This document shows positions 26,232 through 36,245 of a stretch of DNA of 64,000 bases, piece by piece. The stretch covers positions 124,001-188,000 of the forward strand of contig NZ_FNCT01000006.1 of assembly GCF_900100495.1 (NCBI RefSeq), written 5' to 3'. Both the position numbers and the translations under genes were made by a program. Origin of the DNA: Pseudomonas benzenivorans (lineage in GTDB: Bacteria; Pseudomonadota; Gammaproteobacteria; Pseudomonadales; Pseudomonadaceae). Numbering within the stretch: position 1 is the first letter of the stretch; each line of letters begins with the position of its first letter. The notes beneath the pieces were generated by a model. That model was not told where the DNA came from, did not search any database, and worked only from the letters and a program-made list of their open reading frames with translations.

Positions 26232-26374
26232 GGCGGGGACACGGGCAGTCGAAGGGCGTTCAGGATAACCCCGCGCGCCTTCATCGCGATCGAGCATTCG
26301 CGCGGCCTGGCTACTAGACTGGCAGTCGCGTGCGCCGCAAGGGATGCGGCCAGCCTGACCGAGTCGAGTACCGC

Positions 26375-27208
26375 ATGCCCCATACCCCCTGCGCCCTGCC
26401 CGCTTATGCGCGCCTGCCCCTGCGCTTCGACGGCCCCGCCCTGCAAGCCGCCCTGCAACGGATACCCGCCGCAGCCTGGACCGCGCACTTCAACACCGGC
26501 TACTACAGCGGCGACTGGAGCGGCATCGCCCTGCTCGGCCCGCGCCATAGCCACGCCCCCCTGGCGGCCGCCCATGGCAGCGCCCCGGTCGAGACGCAGG
26601 CCGGCGCCTGGTACAGCGCGTTCTGGCAGCAGGTGCTGGCCCGCATCGCCATGCCGATCAGCAGCGCCCGCCTGCTGCGCCTGGGCGCGGGCGCACAGAT
26701 CCGCGAGCACTGCGACCCCGACCTGGGCGACCCCGCCGGCGACGTGCGCCTGCATATCCCGATCCACAGCCATCCCGCGGTGGAGTTCATCCTCGACGGC
26801 CAGGTGATCCCGATGGCGGTGGGCGAGTGCTGGTTTCTCGACCTGTCGCGCCCGCACCGGGTGGACAACCGCAGCGCCCAGGCACGCATCCACCTGGTGC
26901 TCGACGCGCGGCGCAACGACTGGCTGCGCGCGCAGATCAGCGCCGGCCTGGGCGATACGCCGGCCGCGCAGGCGGCGCGCTCGACCCTGGCGTTCGCCGC
27001 GTTCCGCCAGCGCGTGCAGGATGACCCGCTCCTGGCCCGGCAGCTGATCGGCATCGAGGACCCGCGGCAATTCGCCGAGTCGGCGGTCGGCCTCGCCGCG
27101 CAGCTCGAGCTGCACTTCAGCGCCGACGACGTGCTCGCGGCCATGCGCCAGGGGCGGCGCGCCTGGAACGCGCAATGGACCGTTGGCTCACCGGGGAGCA
27201 CCGCATGA
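26375..27208 (+). CDS. Aspartyl/asparaginyl beta-hydroxylase-like dioxygenase
   Basis: A 277-residue protein with the Fe(II)/2-oxoglutarate double-stranded beta-helix of the aspartyl/asparaginyl beta-hydroxylase family. The metal ligands appear as HxD in [11 protein letters not shown] (near residue 115) and the distal His in [11 protein letters not shown], with Arg nearby for 2-oxoglutarate. The last 100 residues are helical and unassigned. The stop overlaps the start of the sulfotransferase gene (ATGA), so the two products probably act together. The substrate is unknown. Confidence 0.83.
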   Translation: MPHTPCALPAYARLPLRFDGPALQAALQRIPAAAWTAHFNTGYYSGDWSGIALLGPRHSHAPLAAAHGSAPVETQAGAWYSAFWQQVLARIAMPISSARLLRLGAGAQIREHCDPDLGDPAGDVRLHIPIHSHPAVEFILDGQVIPMAVGECWFLDLSRPHRVDNRSAQARIHLVLDARRNDWLRAQISAGLGDTPAAQAARSTLAFAAFRQRVQDDPLLARQLIGIEDPRQFAESAVGLAAQLELHFSADDVLAAMRQGRRAWNAQWTVGSPGSTA

Positions 27209-28167
27209 ACCCCGACCTGCGGCACTGGCTGCCGATCCGCGTCTGGCTGGCCGAAGGCGAATGGCGGGTGGACTGGTGCTGGTTCGGCGAGCGGCCGCTG
27301 ACCGAACCGTTCTACCGCGACAGCGTCCAGCGCGCCCTGCGCCTGCCATTCAACCAGGCCATGCGCCGCGAAACACCGCTCGCCAGCCTGCTCGCCTGGC
27401 AGCAGGCCTGCCCGGGCGTGGCCCCGCGCGCCTTCATCCACCACGCCTCGCGCTGCGGCTCGACGCTGCTCGCGCAGCTGCTGGCCGGCATCGACCGGCA
27501 TATCGTGCTCTCCGAGCCGCCGCCGCTGGACAGCCTGTTGCGTGCGCACTTCGTCGATGCGCCGGCGCCCGGCCAACAAGCCGCCTGGGTCAGCGCCCTG
27601 CTGTCGGCGTTCGCCCAGCCCAGGCGCGGCATGGAGGAAGGCCTGGTGGTCAAGCTGGATGCCTGGAACATCTTCGAAGCGGATTTCCTCCACCGGCTCT
27701 ACCCCACCACCCCCTGGATATTCCTCTACCGCGATCCGCTGGAGATCGTCGTTTCGCAACTGCGCCAACCCGGCGCACACACGGTGCCCGGGCTGCTCGG
27801 CCCGTCGGCGCTGGCCTTCCCGCCGGACCAAGCCGCCGGCATGTCGCCAGCGGAGTTCGCCGCGCGCAGCATCGGCCGGATTCTCGACCAGGGCCTGGCG
27901 CAATGCCGGCGCAACGGCGGCGCGCCGGTGAATTACTGCGAGCTGCCGGGTGCGCTCTGGGGGCGCCTGGCGCCGCTGTTCGATGTGCGCGAGTCGGACC
28001 TGGCAGGCCTGCAGCGGATCGCCAGCCGCGATGCCAAGCAGCCGCACCTGGGCTTCAGCGCGGACAGCGCCGCCAAGCGCGAGTCAGCCAGCGCCGCGGT
28101 GCGCGCCGCCGTCGAGCGCTGGGCCCGCGCGCCCTACCTGGCGCTGGAACGGTTGCGCCTGTCCTAG
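27205..28167 (+). CDS. Sulfotransferase family protein
   Basis: A 320-residue PAPS-dependent sulfotransferase. The 5'-phosphosulfate loop is HHASRCGSTLLAQLLAG near residue 75, and the 3'-phosphate site is PWIFLYRDPLEIVVSQLRQ near 175. The start chosen is the ATG at 27205, coupled to the hydroxylase stop with GGGGAG upstream; an in-frame ATG ten codons earlier is possible. Pairing with a beta-hydroxylase suggests successive hydroxylation and sulfation (or a related transfer) on one substrate; this is inference. Confidence 0.83.
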   Translation: MNPDLRHWLPIRVWLAEGEWRVDWCWFGERPLTEPFYRDSVQRALRLPFNQAMRRETPLASLLAWQQACPGVAPRAFIHHASRCGSTLLAQLLAGIDRHIVLSEPPPLDSLLRAHFVDAPAPGQQAAWVSALLSAFAQPRRGMEEGLVVKLDAWNIFEADFLHRLYPTTPWIFLYRDPLEIVVSQLRQPGAHTVPGLLGPSALAFPPDQAAGMSPAEFAARSIGRILDQGLAQCRRNGGAPVNYCELPGALWGRLAPLFDVRESDLAGLQRIASRDAKQPHLGFSADSAAKRESASAAVRAAVERWARAPYLALERLRLS

Positions 28168-28305
28168 GCGATGTCCGGCGCAACGCCCCAGTCCAGGGCA
28201 AGCACGGAGACCGGGGCCGGCTGAAACCTTTGCTTGAAATTTCCCCGCGGCATTCGCCAGCCAACTCGGCTAAGTTAGCTGTCTGAATGCACGTGAGGTG
28301 TGCCG

Positions 28306-29394
28306 ATGGATTCGCTTACCCAGGCGGTGCTCGGCGCCAGCATCCAAGGCGCACTGCTCGGCCGTTGGCAAGGGCGCAAGGCCCTGCTGTACGGCGCCAT
28401 GCTCGGCAGCCTGCCGGACATGGACGTGGTGATCGACTACGGCGATGCGGTGGCGCAGATGACCTACCACCGCGGCTTCAGTCATTCGCTGTTGGTCCTC
28501 AGCGGCGTGGCGCTGCTGCTGACCTGGCTGGTGCGGCGCTTTCGCCCGCACCCCGGCTACTCGACGCAGCGGCTGTTCGCCACCCTGGCGCTGGTCTTGC
28601 TCAGCCACCCGCTGCTGGACAGCTTCACCAGCTACGGCACCCAGCTGTTCTGGCCGTGGATGCCGATCCCCACGGCCTGGTCCAGCGTGTTCATCATCGA
28701 CCCGCTCTACACCTTGCCGCTGGCCAGCGCGGTGCTGGTGGGGCTGATCTTCGGCCTGCGCGACAAGGCGGCCAAGGCGCCGCTGCTCGCCCTGGCCCTG
28801 TCGAGCCTGTACCTGACCTCGACCCTGGCCGGCAAGCAGATGGCGGAACAGCGCGTGGAAGCGCAACTGGCCCGCCAGGGCATTCAGGCCGAAGCGCTGT
28901 TCAGCACCCCGACGCCGCTCAACAGCCTGCTCTGGCGGGTCGTCGTGCTGGACGGCGAGTATTACCACGAAGCCCTGGTCGGCTGGTTCGACCAGCAGCC
29001 CCCCGAGCTCAGCCGCCTGCCGCGCGGCACGGCGTTGGCCCGGGTGCTGGCCGATTCGCCGGCGCACCAGCGCCTGGCCTGGTTCACCGACGGAGTGCTG
29101 CGTTACGACCAGATCGGCGAGCACCTGGTGGTCACCGACCTGCGCCTGGGAATGACCGGTGTGCACCCCTTCCGCTTCAACTTCGCCAGCCGCCGCAACG
29201 GTGAATGGCAGGTCCATCAGCAGGTCGATCGCTGGCCGGCGGAACTGGCCGACCTGCAACGTGTGCAGGTGCTGCTGCGACGGATCTGGCAGCCCGAGCT
29301 GGAGATCCCCCTGGTAGCCTGGGCCAGCGAGCTGGGCAAGCCCTTGCTGGGAGCCGCCGAGCGACCTTGCGCCGTGGAGCGCGCCGACTGCTAG
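28306..29394 (+). CDS. Membrane-bound metal-dependent hydrolase (YdjM/DUF457 family)
   Basis: A 362-residue inner-membrane protein. The conserved polar motifs GSLPDMDVVIDYG, YHRGFSHSLLVLSG and SHPLLDSFTSYGTQLFWPW hold the presumed metal ligands, and four to five helices lie in the first 190 residues. The C-terminal 170 residues are a soluble domain. LexA-regulated YdjM is a relative. The ATG at 28306 is chosen over the GTG at 28300 for its spacing to GAGG. Substrate unknown. Confidence 0.8.
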   Translation: MDSLTQAVLGASIQGALLGRWQGRKALLYGAMLGSLPDMDVVIDYGDAVAQMTYHRGFSHSLLVLSGVALLLTWLVRRFRPHPGYSTQRLFATLALVLLSHPLLDSFTSYGTQLFWPWMPIPTAWSSVFIIDPLYTLPLASAVLVGLIFGLRDKAAKAPLLALALSSLYLTSTLAGKQMAEQRVEAQLARQGIQAEALFSTPTPLNSLLWRVVVLDGEYYHEALVGWFDQQPPELSRLPRGTALARVLADSPAHQRLAWFTDGVLRYDQIGEHLVVTDLRLGMTGVHPFRFNFASRRNGEWQVHQQVDRWPAELADLQRVQVLLRRIWQPELEIPLVAWASELGKPLLGAAERPCAVERADC

Positions 29395-29472
29395 TGGGCG
29401 TCTCCAAATAACTGTTTTGATGAGTCCAGCGCGTAGGGTGCGCGGGGCCGCCTACAAGCGGAAACCTGAAAC

Positions 29473-31428
29473 TCAGGTGCGGAACTGCGCGACCAGGCCC
29501 TGCAGCTCGCTGCCCAGGCGCGCCAGTTCAGCGCTGGAGGCGGCGGTCTGCTGGCTGGCGCTGGCGCTCTGCTCGCCGATATCGCGCACCCGGGTCACGC
29601 TTTCGCTGATGGTTTCCGCCACGGCGCTTTGCTGTTCGGCGGCGGCGGCGATCTGCTGGTTCATCTGCTCGATGGTGCTCACCGCCTGGGTGATGCGCCC
29701 CAGGGCGTCGCCGGCCTGACCGGCCAGGGTGACGGTGCGCTGGGTCAGGCTGCGGCTGCTTTCCATCTGCTCCACCGCGCCCCTGGCCATGCGCTGCAGC
29801 CCGGCAATCAGGCCCTCGATTTCCTCGGTCGAGTCGTGGGTGCGCCGCGCCAGGGCGCGCACCTCGTCGGCGACCACGGCGAAACCGCGGCCCTGATCGC
29901 CGGCCCGCGCGGCCTCGATGGCGGCATTGAGCGCCAGCAGGTTGGTCTGCTCGGCGACGCTGCGGATCACCTCCAGCACGCCGCCGATCCGCGCGCTCTC
30001 CTGATTCAGCGCCTGGATCGCCGCGGCCGACTGTTCGACTTCCGCCGCCAGGTTGCCGATCTGGCTCACCGCCTGTTGCACCACCTGGTTGCCCTGCTGC
30101 GCCTCACGGTCGGCGTCGCGCGCCGCCAACGAGGCCTGCTCGGCGTTCTGCGCCACTTCCTGCACGGTAGCGGCCATCTGGTGCATGGCGGTGGCGGTCT
30201 GTTCGGTTTCCAGCTTCTGGGTGTGCACGCCGGCACTGGTCTGCGCGGTGATCGCCGACAGCTGCTCGGCCGCCGCAGCGATCTGCCCCACGCCGCTGCC
30301 GATCCGCCCGACCAGGTTGCGCAGGCTGCCGGTCATACGCTGCATGGCGGCCATCAGCTGGCCCAGCTCATCCTGGCGCTGCACCGGCATGTCCTGGCTC
30401 AGGTCGCCGGCGGCGATGCGCTGGGCGAAGGCCACGCTCTGCTGCAAGGGAATGACGATCGAACGGGAAATCAGCAATGCGGCGACCAAACCGAGCACCA
30501 CGGCGGCTGCGCCCATGCCGCCGAGCATGAGCATTGCCCGCTTGCTGGCAGCGTGCATGTTCCGCTCTTCGCCGGCAGTAGCCGCGTCGGCCAGGCTGAG
30601 CACCGCGCGCGCCCGTTCGATCATCGCGGTTTCCGTGGTGTGGCTCTGCTCGCGGACCTGCTGGTAATAGCCGAAGGAGCGCTGGTACAGGGTCAACGAC
30701 TGCAGCGCCGTTTCGATCGCGGCCTTCTGCTCATCGTTCAGCCACACCGTCAGGCTGCGGGCAACGCTTTGCAGGTCCTCGCTGATATAGCTCCACTCCT
30801 CCAGCGCCTTGGCCGAGCCATCGATGATGTACAGGCTCTCGTAGCCGCGCAGGTCGAGCATGCGCTTGCTCAGGCCGGACGCGGTCTCCGCCAGGGTCAG
30901 GGGGTCGCTACCGCGCAGGCGGTCGCCCTGCAGGCGCAACTCGCGCACGGCATCGTACATGCCCAGCTCGATCACCTCGAACTGACCGCGCGCGTCGCCG
31001 GCGGCATCGCCCATCGCCTTGCGCGCCTCATGCGCCTTGTTCTGCAACTCGACATAGCTGTCGAACTGGCTCAGGTAGTCGGCCACCGCCTGCTGCATGG
31101 TTTGAAAGTGCTTGGCTTGCGCCGCCGGCGAGTCCTGCTGCAACCGAACCAGTTGCTCCGCGACTTTCGCCAGGCTGGCGCGGACCCGTTCGGCGCTCTC
31201 GGCGCTCTGTTCGAGGGCGAAGCTGCGCTCCAGGCGACGCGCCTGGAGAATCTCCAGGTTGACCGCCGCCAGCTGCCCGGTCTGGCCATGCCCTTGCAGT
31301 ACCGCCCTGAGCGCGACGAATCCGCTGGCGGTCAGGGCGACGGTGAGCAAGAGCACCAGGCCGAAGCCACAGAACAGCTTCTTGCCGACGGCAAGGTCGG
31401 CGAACAGGCGGGAGGCAGATTGCAACAT
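29473..31428 (-). CDS. Methyl-accepting chemotaxis protein with helical-bimodular-type sensor
   Basis: A 651-residue transmembrane chemoreceptor. TM1 is at about residues 18-40, a roughly 250-residue all-helical periplasmic sensor follows (size and helicity fit an HBM domain), TM2 is at about 292-314, HAMP at 315-367, and the signalling hairpin includes [20 protein letters not shown]. The C-terminus ([10 protein letters not shown]) has no CheR-docking pentapeptide. The ATG at 31428 is used; the GTG two codons earlier is weaker. HBM receptors of pseudomonads often sense organic acids. A FliA-type promoter lies upstream. Confidence 0.9.
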   Translation of the reverse strand: MLQSASRLFADLAVGKKLFCGFGLVLLLTVALTASGFVALRAVLQGHGQTGQLAAVNLEILQARRLERSFALEQSAESAERVRASLAKVAEQLVRLQQDSPAAQAKHFQTMQQAVADYLSQFDSYVELQNKAHEARKAMGDAAGDARGQFEVIELGMYDAVRELRLQGDRLRGSDPLTLAETASGLSKRMLDLRGYESLYIIDGSAKALEEWSYISEDLQSVARSLTVWLNDEQKAAIETALQSLTLYQRSFGYYQQVREQSHTTETAMIERARAVLSLADAATAGEERNMHAASKRAMLMLGGMGAAAVVLGLVAALLISRSIVIPLQQSVAFAQRIAAGDLSQDMPVQRQDELGQLMAAMQRMTGSLRNLVGRIGSGVGQIAAAAEQLSAITAQTSAGVHTQKLETEQTATAMHQMAATVQEVAQNAEQASLAARDADREAQQGNQVVQQAVSQIGNLAAEVEQSAAAIQALNQESARIGGVLEVIRSVAEQTNLLALNAAIEAARAGDQGRGFAVVADEVRALARRTHDSTEEIEGLIAGLQRMARGAVEQMESSRSLTQRTVTLAGQAGDALGRITQAVSTIEQMNQQIAAAAEQQSAVAETISESVTRVRDIGEQSASASQQTAASSAELARLGSELQGLVAQFRT

Positions 31429-31552
31429 GAGCACAACTCCATTCTTGTTATTGGCGACGCCAGGTCCGTGCCTGCCCGAGAGGCGGCGCGCCTGGTGTGC
31501 GTCTGCAGGCTAACGCAACCCCTGTGCCAGCTTTACCGGGCACGCAACCTGA

Positions 31553-31579
31553 TGATCGGCAGGCAGCGCCGATCCCTTA
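31553..31579 (-). promoter_or_regulatory. FliA (sigma-28)-type promoter of the chemoreceptor
   Basis: On the minus strand: TAAG (31576-31579), a 15-nt spacer, then GCCGATCA (31553-31560). The consensus is TAAA-N15-GCCGATAA, so the match is 10 of 12 with exact spacing. It lies 125 nt upstream of the chemoreceptor start. The rest of the 351-nt gap (31429-31779) shows only the terminator of the next gene. Confidence 0.65.
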
Positions 31580-31720
31580 GGCTAAAGCGGCGCGACAGCC
31601 CCCTGTTGCTGGGTGTGCTGCAGATTCAGCCTAGGCCAGGTTGCCATCCCTGGGGGAGACCGGCGGCTTTTCGCCGACCTGACGCCGACATCGGCGGTTT
31701 TCCGCCGTCGCTCGCGCAAG

Positions 31721-31753
31721 AAAAAGGGCGCAGGGTTCTGCACCCTGCGCCCT
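31721..31753 (-). terminator. Rho-independent terminator of the NSS transporter gene
   Basis: On the minus strand a stem AGGGCGCAGGG / CCCTGCGCCCT is followed by TTTTT. It lies about 26 nt after the transporter stop. Confidence 0.88.
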
Positions 31754-31779
31754 CTGTTCGGCTCGCGCGGGCCGCTCGC

Positions 31780-33240
31780 TCAGCGGCCGGCGAGCACCGG
31801 CATCACCCGCGGACGCAGCATTTCGCCGAGCAGCGCAAGCAGGCCGATGGCGCCGGCGATCCAGTGCCACTCGGCGATCGGATCGAAGCCCAGCCAGCCG
31901 AGGGCGTGCAGGAACACCATGGTGATCAGTACCGGGCTGACGTAGCGCACCATGAACAGCCACACCGCGTAGCCGGCTGTCGGCAAGGCCAGTTCGTCGC
32001 GCATGATTTCCGGACGCAAGCAATAACCGGCGAGGATCACCATGAGGATGCCGCCCAACGGCATCATCCAGCGCGAGGTCAGGTAATCCAGACCGTCGAA
32101 CAGGGTGAAGCCGAACAGTTTCCACTCGGCGCCGAGGTTGAACGAGAGCATCGCCAGCAGGCTGATCAGCAGCAGCAAGGCGCCGGCGCCCATGGCCGCC
32201 TTGGCACGACTGATGCCGTGTTTCTCGTTGAGGTAAGCCACCGCGGCCTCGATCATCGAGATGGCCGAAGTCAACGCCGCGACCGAGACCATGGCGAAGA
32301 ACAGCACGCCGAACAGACTGCCGAACGGCATCTGCTGGAAAGCCAGCGGCAGGCTCATGAAGATCAGGCCGGGGCCGGCGCTCGGGCTCATGCCGTTGGC
32401 GAAGATCACCGGGAAGATCGCCAGGCCGGCGAGCAAGGCGACACAGGTGTCGGCGAGGGCCACCACCAGGGTGGTGCGAGCGATCGACTGACCGTCCGGC
32501 AGGTACGAGCCGTAGGTGAGGATGGCGCCCGACGCCAGGCTAAGGGTGAAGAAGGCATGACCGAGCGCCGCCAACAGGGCTTCGCCGGTGATCTTCGAGG
32601 CATCGAAGCTGAACAGGAAATCGAAGCCCTGCTTGAAGCTGCCGCTGGTCCAGGCATAGGCCACCAGCACGATCAGCATCAGCGCCAGGCCCGGCATCAT
32701 CCAGCGGAAGGCGCGCTCGACGCCGGCCTGCACGCCCTTGCCGACGATCCACAGGGTCAGCAACGCCACCAGCACGCTCCAGCCGCCGAGTTGCCAGGGG
32801 TTGGCGTTATGCGCGTCGAATACGCCCGCGAGCGCTTCGACACTGCTCGCCGCCAGCGAGCCATCGAGCATCTTCCAGGTGTAGGCAAAGGCCCAGCCGG
32901 CCACCACCACGTAGAAACACAGGATCATGAAGCCGGCCAGCATGGCCATGCCGCCGACCGTCTTCCACAGCGGGCTGCCGCCATTCTCCCGGACGACCCG
33001 GCCGATGGCGTCGATCGGGCTGCCACGGCCGCGACGGCCGAGGGCGATCTCGGTCATCATCACCGGAATGCCGATGGCCAGGATGCAGGCCAGGTACATC
33101 AGCACGAAGGCGCCGCCACCGTACTCGCCGGTGATGTAGGGGAATTTCCAGATATTGCCCAGGCCCACGGCGGAGCCGGTTGCAGCGAGGATGAAACCCC
33201 AGCGCGAGAGCCAGAGGTTCTTCGGTTTTTCACGGGTCAT
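31780..33240 (-). CDS. Sodium-dependent transporter (NSS/SNF family)
   Basis: A 486-residue, about 12-helix Na+ symporter. The unwound TM1 motif GSAVGLGNIWKFPYITGEYGG corresponds to the Na+/substrate site of LeuT-fold proteins. It lies last in a minus-strand series after maiA (127-nt gap), downstream of hmgA-fahA-maiA. Because bacterial NSS members include tyrosine and tryptophan transporters, a role in tyrosine or phenylalanine uptake for this pathway is plausible but not shown. Confidence 0.87.
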   Translation of the reverse strand: MTREKPKNLWLSRWGFILAATGSAVGLGNIWKFPYITGEYGGGAFVLMYLACILAIGIPVMMTEIALGRRGRGSPIDAIGRVVRENGGSPLWKTVGGMAMLAGFMILCFYVVVAGWAFAYTWKMLDGSLAASSVEALAGVFDAHNANPWQLGGWSVLVALLTLWIVGKGVQAGVERAFRWMMPGLALMLIVLVAYAWTSGSFKQGFDFLFSFDASKITGEALLAALGHAFFTLSLASGAILTYGSYLPDGQSIARTTLVVALADTCVALLAGLAIFPVIFANGMSPSAGPGLIFMSLPLAFQQMPFGSLFGVLFFAMVSVAALTSAISMIEAAVAYLNEKHGISRAKAAMGAGALLLLISLLAMLSFNLGAEWKLFGFTLFDGLDYLTSRWMMPLGGILMVILAGYCLRPEIMRDELALPTAGYAVWLFMVRYVSPVLITMVFLHALGWLGFDPIAEWHWIAGAIGLLALLGEMLRPRVMPVLAGR

Positions 33241-33367
33241 GCGTCACCTTTATGTTTTTATCTGTGACGGAATAGAACCCGCCGCGCTCGTGGCGCGACG
33301 GAATGAGCAAGGCTTGGATGAAGCCGGGTTTCGCCTGACCAACGCAGCGGCAAAACGCGGCGGGTGG

Positions 33368-34018
33368 TCACTGGGCGTCGGGTTGCACCTCCGGAGCGGC
33401 CTGCTTGAAGGCCTCGAGAGTTTCACAACGCGCCGCCATGGCGAGGATGCGGGGGTAGGCATCGAGGTCACAGTCGAAACGGCGCGCATTATACAGCTGC
33501 GGGATCAGGCAGGCCTCCAGATAACCCGGCCGCTCGCCCAGCGACAGGCGCCCGTCGAACACCGCCAGGCCCTGCTCCACCGCGACCAGGCCGGCAGCCA
33601 CCCAGTGCCGGTACCAGGCGTCCTTCGCCTGGTCGCTGGCCCCCAGTTCGGCGGACAGGTACTGCAGCACGCGCAGGTTGTTCAGCGGGTGCACCTCGCA
33701 GGCGATGTGCAGCGCCAGGGCGCGGACCTGGGCACGCTGCGCCGGGTCGGCCGGCAACAGCGCCGGCACCGGATAGACCTCTTCCAGGTATTCGAGGATC
33801 GCCAGGGACTGGGCGATGCGCACCCCGCCATTGCCCTCGTCCACCAGCAGCGGCACCAGCTGCTGCGGATTGAGCGCCTGGTACTCGGGCGCATGCTGCT
33901 GGCCGCCGTCCCTGACCAGATGCACCGGCACCTGCTGGTAGGCCAGCCGCTTCAGGTTGAGGGCGATGCGCACCCGGTAGGCGGCGCTGGAGCGCCAGTA
34001 GCCATAGAGCGTCAACAT
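33368..34018 (-). CDS. maiA: Maleylacetoacetate isomerase
   Basis: A 216-residue zeta-class GST. The glutathione-site motif YWRSSAAYRVRIALNLK (SSxxxRVRIALN) at residues 7-23 defines the family, and NPQQLVPLLVD plus QSLAILEYLEE complete the G-site. It isomerises maleylacetoacetate to fumarylacetoacetate in homogentisate breakdown. It follows fahA by 33 nt in one operon. Confidence 0.93.
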   Translation of the reverse strand: MLTLYGYWRSSAAYRVRIALNLKRLAYQQVPVHLVRDGGQQHAPEYQALNPQQLVPLLVDEGNGGVRIAQSLAILEYLEEVYPVPALLPADPAQRAQVRALALHIACEVHPLNNLRVLQYLSAELGASDQAKDAWYRHWVAAGLVAVEQGLAVFDGRLSLGERPGYLEACLIPQLYNARRFDCDLDAYPRILAMAARCETLEAFKQAAPEVQPDAQ

Positions 34019-34051
34019 GCCCCACCTTCCTCTAAAACGCCGCGACCCGGC

Positions 34052-35035
34052 TCAATGTTCATAACGCTCCACCACCTGGTCGATGGCGCCGAACAGGCTG
34101 TGGCCGGCGACGTCGAACATCTCGATGCGCACCCGGTCGCCGAACCTGAGGAACGGCGTCTGCGCCTCGCCCTGCTCGATGATCTCGAGCATGCGTTTCT
34201 CCGCCAGGCAGGAGGAACCGGCGCTGCGATCGTAGTTCGACACCGTGCCCGAGCCGATGATGGTGCCGGCGCCCAGCGGGCGGGTCTTGGCGGCGTGGGC
34301 GAGCAGGGTCGGGAAGTTGAAGGTCATGTCGGTGCCGGCGTCCGGCTGGCCGAACAGCGCGCCGTTGATCTGCGACACCAGCGGCCGGTGTACCTTGCCG
34401 TCCTTCCAGCAGTCGCCCAGCTCGTCCGGGGTGATGGCCAGCGGCGAGAAGCTCGACGATGGCTTGCTCTGGTAGAAGCCGAAGCCCTTGGCCAGCTCGC
34501 CGGGGATCAGGTTGCGCAGCGAGACGTCGTTGACCAGCATCAGCAACTGGATATGCGGCGCGGCCTCCGCCGCGCTGACGCCCATCGGCACGTCGTCGGT
34601 GATCACCGCGATCTCGGCCTCCAGGTCGATGCCCCAGGCCTCGTCGGCCAACCTGATGGGGGAATGCGGCGGGATAAAGCTGTCGGCGCCGCCCTGATAC
34701 ATCAGTGGATCGTGCCAGAACGACTCCGGCATCTCGGCGCCACGAGCCTTGCGCACCAGCTCGACGTGGTTGACGTAGGCGCTGCCGTCGGCCCAATGGA
34801 ACGCCCGCGGCAGCGGGCTGTGGCAGGCGGCCTGGTCGAAGGCGAAGGCGCCCGCCTCCAGACCGTCGTTGAGACGCTGGTACACCGCGTCCAGCTGCGG
34901 GCGCTTGCTTGCCCAGTCGTCCAGCGCGGCCTGCAGGGTGGCGGCGATGCCCGGGACTTTCACCGCGCGGGACAGGTCGCGAGAGACCACGACCAGCACG
35001 CCGTCACGGCCTTGATTCAAAGATGCGAGTTTCAT
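34052..35035 (-). CDS. fahA: Fumarylacetoacetate hydrolase
   Basis: A 327-residue FAH-fold hydrolase that splits fumarylacetoacetate into fumarate and acetoacetate. Metal and catalytic motifs include DLEAEIAVITDDVPMG, LVNDVSLRNLIPGELAKGFGF, QSKPSSSFSPLAITPDELG and GTIIGSGTVSNYD. It is shorter than the classical FahA of about 430 residues, representing the compact form found with the short hmgA in other gammaproteobacteria. It lies 44 nt after hmgA in the operon. Confidence 0.9.
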   Translation of the reverse strand: MKLASLNQGRDGVLVVVSRDLSRAVKVPGIAATLQAALDDWASKRPQLDAVYQRLNDGLEAGAFAFDQAACHSPLPRAFHWADGSAYVNHVELVRKARGAEMPESFWHDPLMYQGGADSFIPPHSPIRLADEAWGIDLEAEIAVITDDVPMGVSAAEAAPHIQLLMLVNDVSLRNLIPGELAKGFGFYQSKPSSSFSPLAITPDELGDCWKDGKVHRPLVSQINGALFGQPDAGTDMTFNFPTLLAHAAKTRPLGAGTIIGSGTVSNYDRSAGSSCLAEKRMLEIIEQGEAQTPFLRFGDRVRIEMFDVAGHSLFGAIDQVVERYEH

Positions 35036-35079
35036 GGTTCAACCTTCAATTCATGTGTAGGTGCGGGGGGCGCCTACGC

Positions 35080-36216
35080 TCAGGCTTTCCCCGGCGCGCG
35101 CCAGGAGTTGACGTATTCGGGCACATCCACCGCCGCCGCGGCCTCGCCCACTTCCAGGGCATGGCGGGTGTCGATCATCACCGCCACCTCGTCGACGAAG
35201 GTCGCCGGCGCCTCCAGGCTCTTCTTCAGCGCCTTGGGATGCGGGCCGTGGGGGAAGCCGCAGGGGTGCAGGGTGACCATTCCGGCCTCGATGTTGTCGC
35301 GGCTGAAGAAGTTGCCGCGGTGGTAGAACAGCACTTCGTCGTAGTCGTCGTTGTTGTGGTAGAACGGCACCTTCAACGCCCCCGGATCGGTTTCCACCGG
35401 CCGCGGGGTGAAGGTGCAGACCACGAAGCCATTGGCCACGAAGGTGGTGTGCGCCGACGGCGGCAGGTGGTAGCGGTGGCTCATCAGCGGACGGATGTCG
35501 CGCCAGTTGAGGCGCACCACCGTGTTGTCGCCATGCCAGCCGACCACATCCAGGGGGTTGTACGGGTAGGTCACGGTAGTCAGCTGGTTGCGCCGCTTGA
35601 TCCTGATCTGCCAGGTGCTCTCGTCCTGCTGCGCCTTGAACGCGGCGTCCAGCCTGGGATGCTCGAGCACCGCCGGATCGAAGATCGCCTGGGGCCCGAG
35701 CAGGCCCTTGTCCGGCAGCTGGTAGGCGCCGCCTGAGCTCTCTATCAGCAGCATCAGGGTCGGCTCGCGGGTCTCGATGCGCCAGGCGGTGCCGCGGGGA
35801 ATCAGCAGGTAGTCGCCATCGCGGTACTCCAGGTGGCCGAAGTCGCAATAGAAGTCGCCCGCCCCTTCGTGGACGAACAGCAGGTCGTCGCCATCGGCAT
35901 TGCGCACCAGGTGACGCATGGCACCATGGCTTCGCCACAGGCGCAGCTTCATGTCGGCGTTGTGCAGGCACAACGGTGCCAGCAGCGGGCAGTCGCGCTC
36001 GCTGGCGATCTCGTTGAAGTTGAAGGCGTGCGGGCGTAGCGGGCCTTGCCAATCGATCCAGCCGGTCGGCGGATGCTTGTGGTGCAGGTGCGCGGTGGGG
36101 CCGAAGAAGCCCTCGCGGCCCATCTCGCGCTCGTAGGTATCCTGCGGGAAGTCGCAGTGCGCCTGGCGCGAGCAGTCGCCTTCGCGCAGGGGGAAGCTGA
36201 TCCATTTACGGCTCAT
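35080..36216 (-). CDS. hmgA: Homogentisate 1,2-dioxygenase (short form)
   Basis: A 378-residue cupin-fold ring-cleavage enzyme. The Fe(II) ligands are expected in DEVLFYHRGNFF and HPCGFPHGPHPKALKK near the C-terminus. Other family features are LHHKHPPTGWIDWQGPLRPHAFNFNEI and PYNPLDVVGWHGD. It opens the homogentisate ring to maleylacetoacetate. It is shorter than PAO1 HmgA (about 430 residues). The ATG at 36216 has AGGAG upstream. First gene of the hmgA-fahA-maiA operon. Confidence 0.9.
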   Translation of the reverse strand: MSRKWISFPLREGDCSRQAHCDFPQDTYEREMGREGFFGPTAHLHHKHPPTGWIDWQGPLRPHAFNFNEIASERDCPLLAPLCLHNADMKLRLWRSHGAMRHLVRNADGDDLLFVHEGAGDFYCDFGHLEYRDGDYLLIPRGTAWRIETREPTLMLLIESSGGAYQLPDKGLLGPQAIFDPAVLEHPRLDAAFKAQQDESTWQIRIKRRNQLTTVTYPYNPLDVVGWHGDNTVVRLNWRDIRPLMSHRYHLPPSAHTTFVANGFVVCTFTPRPVETDPGALKVPFYHNNDDYDEVLFYHRGNFFSRDNIEAGMVTLHPCGFPHGPHPKALKKSLEAPATFVDEVAVMIDTRHALEVGEAAAAVDVPEYVNSWRAPGKA

Positions 36217-36245
36217 GGCCGGTGTCTCCTCGATGCGAAGCTTTT

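Noticed and set aside
29629..33267. 1212-codon plus-strand open frame across the chemoreceptor and NSS transporter
   Set aside because: Both minus-strand genes have clear family motifs; this frame crosses their boundary and a terminator, and has shadow composition.
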